Shown piece after piece: positions 33,719-42,203 of a stretch of 64,000 bases of DNA (positions are counted from its first letter, which is position 1; each line of letters starts with the position of its first letter). Under the pieces are notes generated by a model. That model did no database searches. It was not told the DNA's origin and worked only from the letters and a program-made list of their open reading frames with translations. The translations under genes and the position numbers were made by a program. Source of the DNA: JBDHWI01 sp964590135 (lineage in GTDB: Bacteria; Chloroflexota; Anaerolineae; J036; Brachytrichaceae); the NCBI GenBank assembly GCA_964590135.1, contig CAZPVX010000009.1, positions 1 to 64,000 of the forward strand, given 5' to 3'.

Positions 33719-35935
33719 TTAAATTTTTTCCTGCGCCAGCCACACGCGCTGGATGGCGCGGTTGAGCATCCCGCTCTCCTCAATACCCGACACATCCATC
33801 TGGCTCGAAGCCAGCACAATCTCATCGCTGCAGCGGAACGCGAGGCCGCCTACCACACGCGCAAGCATGTCGCGGCCTGCGCTCAACTCATCCTCATCCG
33901 TCCACGCCTGCCCCTTGCGCCAGTCGCGCCTCAGCACATACGGATGCGTGAGCGGTTGATACAGTCGATCATGCCAGCGGGTGGCGCTGATATCGAGCCA
34001 GAATTGCACGCGCGAGCGAAAGTCGCTGGTGAGATAGGCATACGCCGGCGTCAACAGCACCGCATTTGCCGCGCCATCCAGATTTGACAAGCCAGCGCCT
34101 GCTGTATGCGCCGTGCCTGAAACAGTCGAGGGGTCGCCGGCAAGCACAGGCAGCCGCTCCGGCACATACTGCGCAGCCAGCAAGCCCAGCGCAAGGTTGT
34201 TGATGAACGCCAGGCCCAGATCGTTGTGCGAGGGCTGTGCCGGCGCTTGCGGCTCTTCCGTCGTAACGGCTGATGCAACAGCCTCCGCCTGCGCAGATAC
34301 GCCGGCCATCTCAAACGCCTGCCGGAAGGTGCGCGCTGAGCGCACGAGGCGGTCCACGATGACCGCACCATCCACATCGCCGGCGAGACCGTAGCCCTCC
34401 TGCGAAAGCACGTCTGTGAAAAATTGCTGCCAGAACAGGTCGATGGGATATGGCTGGTTTGAGATTGCAGAGTGATCGCCCTCATTGGATGCCTTTCGGA
34501 CGCGCGCGCCCAGCCACGCTTGCAGATGCGCGTAGAGCGGCTGAAACTCAAAGCCGACGCGCTCCCACAGCGCCTTGTCGCCCAGCGCCGGCAGCGTCTT
34601 CGCGTCGATCTTGCGCGCGGCGTCAGCCAGCAAATGCGCCCGCACGATATCGAGGCCGGCGATGCTCATCGAAAGCGCGCGCGCCAACTCCTGCGTCGTC
34701 GCCGGCAAGTTCCATTGTGGATTCGCCAGCCGCGCCCACACCGACATCATGCGCGCGATCGGGTGGTCAAACAGCGGGCGCGACGGGCGCACCGTGCGCA
34801 CGTCGATGCCGTCCGGGCGCAGTCGCTCCTGCAACTCGAAGCGCAGCACATCTTCGACAATCGGCGCAAGCACTGCGATGTCCTTAGGCTTCACCCCGCC
34901 CTGCACCAGCGCACGGATGCGCTCGACAATCTGTTGCACCATCTGCGTCCAATAGCGCTCACCCTGCAACAACGTCACGCACTTCAGCGCGCCGGCGTCA
35001 AGATTGCGCGGGCGGCTGTTGGTTTGAATGGCAGTCATCAGCGCGGCGCCAAACTTTGCCGGCGACGCTGGCGCATCGACAGACAAGCGCGAATCAGGCG
35101 TCTCGATCACCGTATCACACAGCGCGCGCAATGCGCGCGCCGATGCGCGGTCTGCGCCAAGAAACAGGCGATAGCTGCCCGGGTCATCCTCCACCAGCAT
35201 GGCCGAATCGCACAAGCGCATCACCTGCGCGATAAACAGGTGCTCCACCGGCGGCGTCTCCTCGATGTTATCGGCGAGGATGTGGCGATAGCGCGCCTGA
35301 ATGAACTCCTGATAGAAATCTGCATCGAGCAGATGCTCCCCAAAGACACTCATCGACAGCGAAAAGTCGATCAGGTTGTGCTGCAGACAAAAGCGGCGAA
35401 ATGCGAGGGCGATGTCTTGTACGCGAAGAAAATGCTGCGCGCGCGGCTCTGGTCCAAGCCACGCTGTATTCAACCGCTCGGCCAACTCGTGCAATGGGAA
35501 ATTGGCCGTCGCAGCCTTGTTCATGCTGTCGAGGATCTGTGAAATCAAGCGCGGCCGGCTGAGCTTGAGATCCTCAAACTCGGCGATGTGCGGCGCGGCG
35601 ATCTGGTCGAGAAAGGATTGCGCCAATTCTACGTCGATGAAAACCGCCTCACGCCTGGGATGGGCAAAGCCAGCGCGCGGCGCGATGCGCGGGAAGAACA
35701 GTGCTACGTGCTGCTGCGCGAGGGAATAGATCGTGCTGATGAATGGCTCGCCGCGCGTGCGACGCTTCACGCGCGACTGCGCTGTGCGAAAGCGTTCAGC
35801 CTGTGCCTGCTGTGGTGTGAGCAACAAAACACGATCAGGGCGAACGCCGGCATCGAGCAAGGCGACGAGATGATCGGCCAGCCGGCTGGACTTGCCGGTG
35901 CCGGGGTGGCCAGTGAGATATTGCTTGGCAGCCAT
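33719..35935 (-). CDS. SF1-like ATPase, possible non-canonical helicase partner
   Basis: A 738-residue protein with the overall order of an SF1 helicase but eroded motifs. Walker A is intact (GHPGTGKSS) and a Ia-like stretch VLLLTPQQAQAER is present. Motif II reads LADNIEETPP where UvrD has DEFQD, and motifs III, V and VI are hard to see. No nuclease motif is visible at the C-terminus. It could be an AddB/RecC-like scaffold for the adjacent active helicase. A TTG at 35983 lies within the greA terminator, so ATG 35935 is chosen. A 7-nt-period tract occurs at 34449-34476. Confidence 0.7.
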   Translation of the reverse strand: MAAKQYLTGHPGTGKSSRLADHLVALLDAGVRPDRVLLLTPQQAQAERFRTAQSRVKRRTRGEPFISTIYSLAQQHVALFFPRIAPRAGFAHPRREAVFIDVELAQSFLDQIAAPHIAEFEDLKLSRPRLISQILDSMNKAATANFPLHELAERLNTAWLGPEPRAQHFLRVQDIALAFRRFCLQHNLIDFSLSMSVFGEHLLDADFYQEFIQARYRHILADNIEETPPVEHLFIAQVMRLCDSAMLVEDDPGSYRLFLGADRASARALRALCDTVIETPDSRLSVDAPASPAKFGAALMTAIQTNSRPRNLDAGALKCVTLLQGERYWTQMVQQIVERIRALVQGGVKPKDIAVLAPIVEDVLRFELQERLRPDGIDVRTVRPSRPLFDHPIARMMSVWARLANPQWNLPATTQELARALSMSIAGLDIVRAHLLADAARKIDAKTLPALGDKALWERVGFEFQPLYAHLQAWLGARVRKASNEGDHSAISNQPYPIDLFWQQFFTDVLSQEGYGLAGDVDGAVIVDRLVRSARTFRQAFEMAGVSAQAEAVASAVTTEEPQAPAQPSHNDLGLAFINNLALGLLAAQYVPERLPVLAGDPSTVSGTAHTAGAGLSNLDGAANAVLLTPAYAYLTSDFRSRVQFWLDISATRWHDRLYQPLTHPYVLRRDWRKGQAWTDEDELSAGRDMLARVVGGLAFRCSDEIVLASSQMDVSGIEESGMLNRAIQRVWLAQEKI
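34449..34476 (-). repeat. heptamer-period tract in SF1-like gene
   Basis: On the coding strand ATCACTC, TGCAATC, TCAAACC and AGCCATA follow one another at exactly 7-nt spacing, coding for HSAISNQPY-like residues. The match is weaker than in the other arrays. Confidence 0.35.
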
Positions 35936-35974
35936 CGCGATCTGCGCGCCAGTGGCCGTCGATGCTGGCGGCCG

Positions 35975-36007
35975 AAAAATCAAAACGCCGCAGTCACCTG
36001 CGGCGTT
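35975..36007 (-). terminator. terminator of greA
   Basis: A perfect 10-bp stem with a GTGA loop (AACGCCGCAG with CTGCGGCGTT, 35984-36007) and the tail TTGATTTTT on the minus strand, 7 nt after the greA stop. Confidence 0.9.
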
Positions 36008-36014
36008 ATGGCAA

Positions 36015-36488
36015 TTACTTGTTGTTGATGTGTGTGATCTTGAACTTTAGCGCGCCGGCCGGCGTCTGCACCTGCACCACATCGTTCACCTTGTGGCCAA
36101 GCAGCGTGCGCCCCAGCGGCGATTCGTTGCTGATGCGGCCATTCATCGGGTCGGCCTCCGCTGACCCAACGATGGTGTAATGCTCCTTCTCGCCGGAGCC
36201 GACTTCGCTGACTGTAATCTTGCTGCCCAGCCGAACTTCATTGGCCGGGCCCTTGTTCTCAATCAGCACGGCGTTGGCCAGAATGGTCTCAATATCCAGG
36301 ATGCGGCCTTCGACAAAGGCCTGCTCATTCTTCGCATCCTCGTATTCTGGATTCTCTTCTACTTCGCCTTCAGACATGGCGTCATGAAGCCGCTGCGCTA
36401 CTTCAGCGCGCCGCACGCTCTTCAGATGCTCCAACTCTTCCTCAAGCTTCTTCAACCCTTCAGGCGTAAGGTATTCTTGTTCGACCAT
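36015..36488 (-). CDS. greA: transcription elongation factor GreA
   Basis: Rescues backtracked RNA polymerase by stimulating cleavage of the nascent RNA. The 157-residue protein has the N-terminal coiled coil (LTPEGLKKLEEELEHLK to about residue 75) whose tip carries the acidic residues in SEGEVEENPEYEDA, and the C-terminal FKBP-like domain with NESPLGRTLLGHKVND. The length is standard. It is monocistronic, with a promoter at 36607-36634, a hairpin-containing leader and a strong terminator. Confidence 0.96.
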   Translation of the reverse strand: MVEQEYLTPEGLKKLEEELEHLKSVRRAEVAQRLHDAMSEGEVEENPEYEDAKNEQAFVEGRILDIETILANAVLIENKGPANEVRLGSKITVSEVGSGEKEHYTIVGSAEADPMNGRISNESPLGRTLLGHKVNDVVQVQTPAGALKFKITHINNK

Positions 36489-36567
36489 GGCGATGCTTCA
36501 AACCCCCAAACATATTCTCATGCGCGGCCCTTCATCAGTAAACCATTAACGACGACGGCCTAAAACG

Positions 36568-36591
36568 AAAGAGGCGTCAAGACGCCTCTTT
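36568..36591. terminator. bidirectional terminator-like hairpin in the greA leader
   Basis: AAAGAGGCGTC (36568-36578) pairs perfectly with GACGCCTCTTT (36581-36591). On the minus strand, in the greA leader, the tail is TTTCGTTTT; on the plus strand it is TTTTTATT. It sits only about 10 nt after the predicted greA transcript start, where it could cause early termination. Confidence 0.75.
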
Positions 36592-36606
36592 TTATTGCAT
36601 GGCGGT

Positions 36607-36634
36607 AGTATATCTACGTTAGAAGTGTTTGCAA
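36607..36634 (-). promoter_or_regulatory. greA promoter
   Basis: On the minus strand TTGCAA (36629-36634) and TATACT (36607-36612) are 16 nt apart, a reasonable sigma-70 pair. Transcription would start near 36600, giving a leader of about 110 nt that includes the hairpin at 36568-36591. Confidence 0.55.
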
Positions 36635-36762
36635 GTTACACGGTTTGACTGATTCTCTGCCGTCACGTAGATTGTCGTGCGCATCCCATCATCCTGCAGA
36701 CGGGTGTCGGGAGACGCACAGCGTCATCAACACCACCTACCAGATCACTCATTTGAGAGCTT

Positions 36763-37737
36763 ATGTTCAAAGTTGTCATTACCGATCATGCCTTTACGAA
36801 TGTCGAACCGGAGCGCGCAGCGCTGCAGGGGTTGGCCGAAGTCATCGATGCCAATCCGCTGCGCACAGAAGATGAGGTGATTCATGCGGCAAAAGATGCC
36901 GACGCGATCATCTTCGCTTTCGCGCCGATCACCGCACGCGTGCTGGATGCGCTGCCAAAGGTGCGCGTGGCTGTGCGCAACGGCGTTGGCTACGACGCCA
37001 TCGACGTGCCGGCGGCCACCGAGCGCGGCATCTGGGTGGCGAATGTGCCGGACTACTGCATCCCCGAAGTGGCTGACCACGCGATGGCGATGCTGCTGGG
37101 GTTGGCGCGCAAGCTGATGCCGATGGATGCCAGCGTGCGGCGCGGCGAATTTAACGTAATTCAAGTGGGTCGGCCCGTCTACCGCATCGAAGGCAAGACG
37201 CTCGGCCTGATCGGCATGGGGCGCATCGGGCGCGAGGTGGCCAGGCGGGCAAAAGGTTTCGGGCTGAATGTGATCGTGTGCGACAAATACCTGGCGCCGG
37301 AGCAGGCGCAGGCCGCCGGCGCGTCACTCGCCTCCTTCGATGACGTGATGCAGCATGCAGACTTCATTTCCATTCACACACCCTTGACGAGCGAGACGCG
37401 CCACATGGTGAACGCCGAGGCGATTCGGATGATGAAGCCAACGGCGTATTTGATCAACGTGGCGCGCGGGGCAATCATCGATACGGTGGCGCTAGCCGAG
37501 GCACTGCTGGACGGCGCGATTGCCGGCGCCGGCATTGACGTATTCGAGAAGGAGCCGCTGCCGGCGGATCACCCCTTGCGCAGCGCGCCGAACACGATTC
37601 TCAACCCCCATGCCGCGTGGTATTCCGAAGAGTCGCTTACGCAATTGCAGGCGAGCGCCGGCGAGGAGGTTGCGCGCGTGCTGCGCGGCGAGCCATTGAA
37701 GAACCCGGTGAACAGGCCGGTGAATCCCAGAGCTTGA
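36763..37737 (+). CDS. D-2-hydroxyacid dehydrogenase
   Basis: A 324-residue NAD-dependent oxidoreductase of the D-isomer-specific 2-hydroxyacid dehydrogenase family (SerA/GyaR/CtBP-like). The nucleotide-binding motif is TLGLIGMGRIGREVA; the catalytic Arg lies in INVARGAIIDT, the Glu in DVFEKEP, and the His in LNPHAAWYS. There is no ACT domain, so it is not a full-length regulated SerA; the substrate (phosphoglycerate, glyoxylate or other) is not clear. It is divergent from greA and followed 51 nt later by an enolase-superfamily gene with its own -10 box. Confidence 0.9.
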   Translation: MFKVVITDHAFTNVEPERAALQGLAEVIDANPLRTEDEVIHAAKDADAIIFAFAPITARVLDALPKVRVAVRNGVGYDAIDVPAATERGIWVANVPDYCIPEVADHAMAMLLGLARKLMPMDASVRRGEFNVIQVGRPVYRIEGKTLGLIGMGRIGREVARRAKGFGLNVIVCDKYLAPEQAQAAGASLASFDDVMQHADFISIHTPLTSETRHMVNAEAIRMMKPTAYLINVARGAIIDTVALAEALLDGAIAGAGIDVFEKEPLPADHPLRSAPNTILNPHAAWYSEESLTQLQASAGEEVARVLRGEPLKNPVNRPVNPRA

Positions 37738-37775
37738 TCCGAGCCACGCAGCGCATCTGGCGCGACTCCACCCTT

Positions 37776-37781
37776 TACAAT
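37776..37781 (+). promoter_or_regulatory. -10 box before enolase-superfamily gene
   Basis: TACAAT ends 7 nt before ATG 37789, the same spacing as at 45488 and 50381, suggesting a leaderless transcript. Confidence 0.45.
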
Positions 37782-37788
37782 CTTGACC

Positions 37789-38913
37789 ATGAACATCGAG
37801 CAAGTCGAACTCTTCCATATCCGCATCCCGCTGGTCGCGCCGTTCGAAACCAGTTTCGGCGTCACAACCGACCGCGACGCAATTCTCGCAAAAGTCACCA
37901 CCGCTGATGGCGTGGTGGGATGGGGTGAGTTCACCGGCGACGGGCCGGGCTATTCTTATGAAACCGAGGAGACGGGATGGCACATCCTGCGCGACTATCT
38001 CATCCCCTTGCTGCTGAAAGCGCCGCTCACCCACCCCAACGACATCGTTGAGCGCTTCAAGGGCGTGCGCGGCCACAATTTTGCGAAGGCAACGCTGGAA
38101 AGCGCTTTGTGGGACATTGCAGCGCAAGAGCAAAACCTGAGCCTGCGCGATTTCATCGGCAAGACGACTGGCCGCGAGATGAAAGATCGCGTCGTTGTCG
38201 GCGTCAGCATCGGCATCCAGCCCAGCAGCGAAAAGCTGGTCGAGAAGATTCACAGCTTTTTGCAGTACGGCTATCTGCGCATCAAGATCAAGATCAAGCC
38301 CGGCCGCGACATTCAGGATGCGCGCGCGGCCCGTGCCGCCATCCCTGATCGCATGCTAATGGTGGATGCGAACAGCGCCTACACCTTGAAGGACGTCGAA
38401 CTGCTGCGGCAGTTGGACGATCTCAACCTGCTCATGATCGAGCAACCTCTGGGCTATGACGACATCTATGAGCATAGCAAATTGCAGCCGCAACTGAAAA
38501 CGCCGATCTGTCTCGATGAGAGCATCCACATGCCGGATCACGCCCGCATGGGCATCGAGTTGGGTGCATGCAAGATCATCAACATCAAGCAGGGGCGCGT
38601 GGGCGGTCTGACGAATGCAATTGCGATTCACGACATCTGTGAGGCCGCCGGCGTGCCGGTGTGGTGCGGCGGCATGCTGGAGACCGGCGTTGGCCGCGCG
38701 TTGAATCTGGCGCTGGCCGCTCTGCCCAACTTCAAGCTGCCAAGCGACCTGAGCGCGAGCAACCGCTACTATAACCCTGACCTCATCGACCCACCCTTCG
38801 ACATCAACGAAGACGGCACGTTGAGCGTGCCGAGTGGCAAGGGACTGGGCGTAAATATCGTGCCAGAGCGGCTGAAGAAGCTGACGCTGCGGCAGGACAG
38901 GATGTCAAAGTAA
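37789..38913 (+). CDS. enolase-superfamily enzyme (OSB synthase / N-acylamino acid racemase-like)
   Basis: A 374-residue member of the mandelate racemase/muconate-lactonising subgroup. The catalytic residues are visible: the KxK pair in RIKIKIKPG, metal ligands in MVDANSAYT, LMIEQPL and CLDESI, and the second general-base Lys in INIKQGRVGG. The sequence is closest in style to o-succinylbenzoate synthase/N-succinylamino acid racemase, enzymes that cannot be told apart from sequence; no menaquinone genes are nearby. Start ATG 37789 follows TACAAT; an in-frame TTG at 37783 is less likely. Confidence 0.88.
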   Translation: MNIEQVELFHIRIPLVAPFETSFGVTTDRDAILAKVTTADGVVGWGEFTGDGPGYSYETEETGWHILRDYLIPLLLKAPLTHPNDIVERFKGVRGHNFAKATLESALWDIAAQEQNLSLRDFIGKTTGREMKDRVVVGVSIGIQPSSEKLVEKIHSFLQYGYLRIKIKIKPGRDIQDARAARAAIPDRMLMVDANSAYTLKDVELLRQLDDLNLLMIEQPLGYDDIYEHSKLQPQLKTPICLDESIHMPDHARMGIELGACKIINIKQGRVGGLTNAIAIHDICEAAGVPVWCGGMLETGVGRALNLALAALPNFKLPSDLSASNRYYNPDLIDPPFDINEDGTLSVPSGKGLGVNIVPERLKKLTLRQDRMSK

Positions 38914-38949
38914 TCTCGCAACTGCATTCTTGGATTTTTGGCTTGCCCC

Positions 38950-39546
38950 ATGCACATTGGCATTTTCGGAGGCACATTCGACCCACCGCACGTCGGCCAT
39001 CTTGTCATCGCCGATCAGGCTCTGGCGCAGTTGAAGCTGGATGCGGTGTGGTTCATGCCGGCCGGCCAGCCGCCGCACAAGCTGAACAATCTCGTCAGCG
39101 CGGCGGATCACCGTGTGGCAATGACACGGCTGGCGATTGTGAACCACGCCGGCTTCCAGCTCACCACTTTCGATGTCGATCGCCCCGCCCCGCATTACTC
39201 TGCAACTGCCATCGAAACATTGGAGCAACAACATCCACAGCACGACTGGTGCTTCATCATGGGCGCAGATTCGCTGATGGATCTGCCGCGCTGGTATACG
39301 CCGCGCCGGCTGATCGCGCTGGCGACGCTGGCAGTCGCCGGCCGGCCTGGCGTGCATCCTGATCTCTCGGAGATCGAGCGACAAGTGCCGGGGGTGAGCG
39401 AGCGCGTGCGCTGGGTCGATGCGCCGCTGGTTGATCTGTCATCATCACAGTTGCGGCACATGGCGAGCGCCGGCGCTTCCCTGCGCTATCTCGTGCCGGA
39501 CGCAGTGATCGATTACATCAAACAGCACAACCTATATCGCGAGTGA
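38950..39546 (+). CDS. nadD: nicotinate-mononucleotide adenylyltransferase
   Basis: Adenylates nicotinate mononucleotide to deamido-NAD in NAD biosynthesis. The 198-residue protein has the nucleotidyltransferase signature GIFGGTFDPPHVGHL and the C-terminal ISSxxxR-like variant DLSSSQLRHM. PHYSATAIETL and FIMGADSLMDLPRW are family-typical. ATG 38950 starts the Rossmann strand; an upstream TTG (38938) is rejected. A strong terminator follows. RsfS, often its neighbour, is absent. Confidence 0.94.
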   Translation: MHIGIFGGTFDPPHVGHLVIADQALAQLKLDAVWFMPAGQPPHKLNNLVSAADHRVAMTRLAIVNHAGFQLTTFDVDRPAPHYSATAIETLEQQHPQHDWCFIMGADSLMDLPRWYTPRRLIALATLAVAGRPGVHPDLSEIERQVPGVSERVRWVDAPLVDLSSSQLRHMASAGASLRYLVPDAVIDYIKQHNLYRE

Positions 39547-39556
39547 CGAATCTGAA

Positions 39557-39596
39557 AAGCCGTTGGAATCCTGGAGGAATCCAACGGCTTACTTTT
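39557..39596 (+). terminator. terminator of nadD
   Basis: A perfect 11-bp stem (AAGCCGTTGGA at 39557-39567 with TCCAACGGCTT at 39580-39590) followed by ACTTTT, 10 nt after the nadD stop. Confidence 0.8.
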
Positions 39597-39653
39597 CATG
39601 CCTCTGAATTCATCTTCGATCTTTGAAAAGCTCACAATCTCGGTCATGGCGAC

Positions 39654-41147
39654 CTAAGCGGGTTGCTTTATGAGTGCCAAAAAGCGCTCATATGCTTCCA
39701 GCCATTGCGCGGCGTCCTGCGGTTGATACTCAGTCAGCGGGAATGAGCGGCGCACCACCTCGCCGGCGTCATCTATCGACGCCAACTCACCCAGCGCCAC
39801 CATCTGCACCAGCACATTGCCGATGGCCGTCGCTTCCACAGGCCCGGCCAACACCGGTCGGTTGCACGCATTTGCGGTGAACTGGCACAGTAGCGCGTTC
39901 TGCGAGCCACCCCCGACGACGTGAATGCAATCGACCTCATGACCCAACAACTGTTCGAGTTGCGTCAGCGTTGCGCGATATTTCAGCGCGAGGCTCTCCA
40001 GGATGCAGCGCGCGGTCGAGGCCATGCCACCTGGCGGCAACTGCTGCGTGCTTTCACAATATGCACGAATCGCCGCCGGCATGTCGTCGGGCGCAAGGAA
40101 TGACGGATGATCAGGGTCGATGAGCGTCGCAAACGCTGGCGCGCGTTCGGCCAGCCCGAACAACTCGCCATAAGGCAGCATTTCGCCGTTCGGGCCGGCC
40201 CACCTGCGCCGGCACTCCTGCACCAGCCACATGCCCATGATATTCTTCAGCACGCGAAACGTGCCATTCACGCCACCCTCGTTGGTGAAGTTGAACTGCA
40301 ATGCCTGCGGCGTGATGATGGGTTGCGGCGACAACGCGCCCATGAGTGACCACGTGCCAGAGCTGATATAGGCGCTGTGCGACGATCGCATTGGCACGCC
40401 GGCCACCGCCGAGCCGGTGTCGTGTGTCGCCGGCACAATCACGCGCGTATCGCGCAGCGCGCTGCTGCCGATGACCTTGCTGATTGCCGGCAGCAGCGCG
40501 CCGATGTCTGTGCCAGGCTGCACGATTCCGGCGAGAAAATGAGAGGGAATACCGAGGTCGTCGAGCAGGCTGCGCGCCCAATCACCGGCGCGCGGATTGT
40601 AAAACTGCGTCGTGGTGGCATCGGTAAATTCACATGCCCGAACGCCGGTGAACCAGTAATGCAGCAGGTCTGGCATCATCAACAGCGTGTGAGCGATGTC
40701 GAGCGCCGGCGACATCGATTGCGTCATTGCATACAGTTGATACAACGTGTTGAACTGCATGAACTGGATGCCGGTGTCATTGAAGATGCGCTCGCGGCCC
40801 ACCTGCGCGATGGCGTCTTCGAGCAGGCCGTTGGTGCGCGCATCGCGGTAATGCACCGGATTGCCGATCAACTCGCCCTGCGCATCGAGCAGCGCAAAGT
40901 CAACACCCCAGGTGTCAACACCGAGGCTGGCAATATCCTCTGCCTCAACCGCCACCCTGCGCAGGCCGGCGAGCATTTCATCCCACAGCGAAAGCACATT
41001 CCAACGCAGATGACCGCCGGCGCGCACGGGCTTGTTCACGAAACGATGGGCTTCTGTCAGATGCAGTTTTTCGCCGTCAAAGGCGCCCAGCATTGCGCGC
41101 CCGCTCTCCGCGCCGAGGTCGAATGCAAGAAAATTTCGCGCTGCCAT
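39654..41147 (-). CDS. rhaB: rhamnulokinase
   Basis: An FGGY-family kinase that phosphorylates L-rhamnulose at C1. The 497-residue protein begins FLAFDLGAESGRAMLG with the phosphate-1 loop, contains VDTWGVDFALLD and TTQFYNPRAGDWA, and has the adenosine motif IHVVGGGSQNALLCQFTANA. The family-specific start (DLGAESGR rather than DxGTxS) supports rhamnulokinase. Upstream residues in the same frame are an artefact; ATG 41147 starts the fold. rhaA and rhaD are not in the window; the adjacent serine hydrolase lies 43 nt upstream. Confidence 0.9.
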   Translation of the reverse strand: MAARNFLAFDLGAESGRAMLGAFDGEKLHLTEAHRFVNKPVRAGGHLRWNVLSLWDEMLAGLRRVAVEAEDIASLGVDTWGVDFALLDAQGELIGNPVHYRDARTNGLLEDAIAQVGRERIFNDTGIQFMQFNTLYQLYAMTQSMSPALDIAHTLLMMPDLLHYWFTGVRACEFTDATTTQFYNPRAGDWARSLLDDLGIPSHFLAGIVQPGTDIGALLPAISKVIGSSALRDTRVIVPATHDTGSAVAGVPMRSSHSAYISSGTWSLMGALSPQPIITPQALQFNFTNEGGVNGTFRVLKNIMGMWLVQECRRRWAGPNGEMLPYGELFGLAERAPAFATLIDPDHPSFLAPDDMPAAIRAYCESTQQLPPGGMASTARCILESLALKYRATLTQLEQLLGHEVDCIHVVGGGSQNALLCQFTANACNRPVLAGPVEATAIGNVLVQMVALGELASIDDAGEVVRRSFPLTEYQPQDAAQWLEAYERFLALIKQPA

Positions 41148-41190
41148 GTCGCGAGTGTAGCGAAGCACGCGAGGCGAGGCAAGCGAAAAT

Positions 41191-42159
41191 CTACGCCGCG
41201 CACGCGCGCACCAGCTGCTGCAACTGACGCATCGGCGCGGCCATGCGCGCATAGGCGTTGCGGCACATGAAGACACAGGCCAGTCGGCGCGGCAGATCCA
41301 GCCATGGTGTCGTGCCATAGGCGCCGGGGCTGCTCACCTGCGTCGCATGGCCGTGCGCATCCACCGCATCACGCCAGCAGCCAAGGCCATAACCTGGTCC
41401 AGGGAACAAGTTCGGTGAAAAGGCGACTGGCAAGCCAAAGGTGTGATCCTCGAACATCATCGCAACCGTTGCCGGCTTCAACACGCGCACGCCATCCAAT
41501 TCGCCGCCATTCAATAGCATTAACATGAAGCGCGAGAGATCATGCAGCGTGGTGCGCAGGCCGCTGCCCAGGCGCGGGTTGCTCACATGCAACAGCCCTG
41601 GTGCCCGCGAGCGATAGCCCCAGTCGCTGCCGGCCATGCCAAGCGGCGCAGCCAACCGCTCGTGAAAGAGCGCTTCAAACGATTTGCCTGTCGCCACCTC
41701 TGCCATGCAACCGGCGGCCTGAAACCCATTCTCGCCATAGGCAAAGGCGGTTGCCGGCGCAGATGCCAGCGGCAAACGCGCAATCTCATCCACGCAGGCG
41801 GCAAGCGTCGTTTCAGGCTGCTCGATGCAGGGCGATTCACCTTTGGGCAAGCCCGAGGTGTGCGCCAACAATTGGCGCAGCGTGATGGCGGACTTGTCGC
41901 CATCGATAGAATCGATGTAATCGGATGCGCGCTCGTCGAGGTGCAGCGTGCCATCGTCAAGCAGGGTGGCGATGACCCCTGCGCTGACCCACTTACTCGC
42001 ACTGGCGACAGTCATGCGCGTATTTGCATCGATGCTGCCGTAACCGCGCTGGTGCAGCACGATGCCATCCCGGGCAATGAACATCGCTGCGCCGGCAAGC
42101 GGCACCGCTCCCATCAATTGCGCGATAAAGGCATCGACCTGCGTGAAATCATGCGCCAT
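41191..42159 (-). CDS. beta-lactamase-family serine hydrolase
   Basis: A 322-residue protein of the class-C beta-lactamase/DD-peptidase/esterase superfamily (penicillin-binding-protein-like). The nucleophile motif is SASK (SxxK), and the second motif region is FAYGENGF, where a Tyr fits YxN loosely. The third motif is unclear. There is no signal peptide, so a cytoplasmic esterase role (EstB-like) is more likely than antibiotic hydrolysis. It is upstream of rhaB on the same strand and divergent from the MoeB-type fusion. Confidence 0.85.
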   Translation of the reverse strand: MAHDFTQVDAFIAQLMGAVPLAGAAMFIARDGIVLHQRGYGSIDANTRMTVASASKWVSAGVIATLLDDGTLHLDERASDYIDSIDGDKSAITLRQLLAHTSGLPKGESPCIEQPETTLAACVDEIARLPLASAPATAFAYGENGFQAAGCMAEVATGKSFEALFHERLAAPLGMAGSDWGYRSRAPGLLHVSNPRLGSGLRTTLHDLSRFMLMLLNGGELDGVRVLKPATVAMMFEDHTFGLPVAFSPNLFPGPGYGLGCWRDAVDAHGHATQVSSPGAYGTTPWLDLPRRLACVFMCRNAYARMAAPMRQLQQLVRACAA

Positions 42160-42189
42160 TCAGCCATCATACGCCGACGCAAGATGCGT

Positions 42190-42195
42190 TATCCT
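42190..42195 (+). promoter_or_regulatory. -10 box before the Ubl-E1-rhodanese gene
   Basis: TATCCT ends 8 nt before ATG 42204. It is a weaker member of the group of -10 boxes placed directly before start codons. Confidence 0.35.
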
Positions 42196-42203
42196 TCTCG
42201 GCC

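Noticed and set aside
34472..35542. 356-residue plus-strand frame opposite the SF1-like gene
   Set aside because: Its Arg/His/Gln-rich composition and lack of motifs mark it as a shadow frame.
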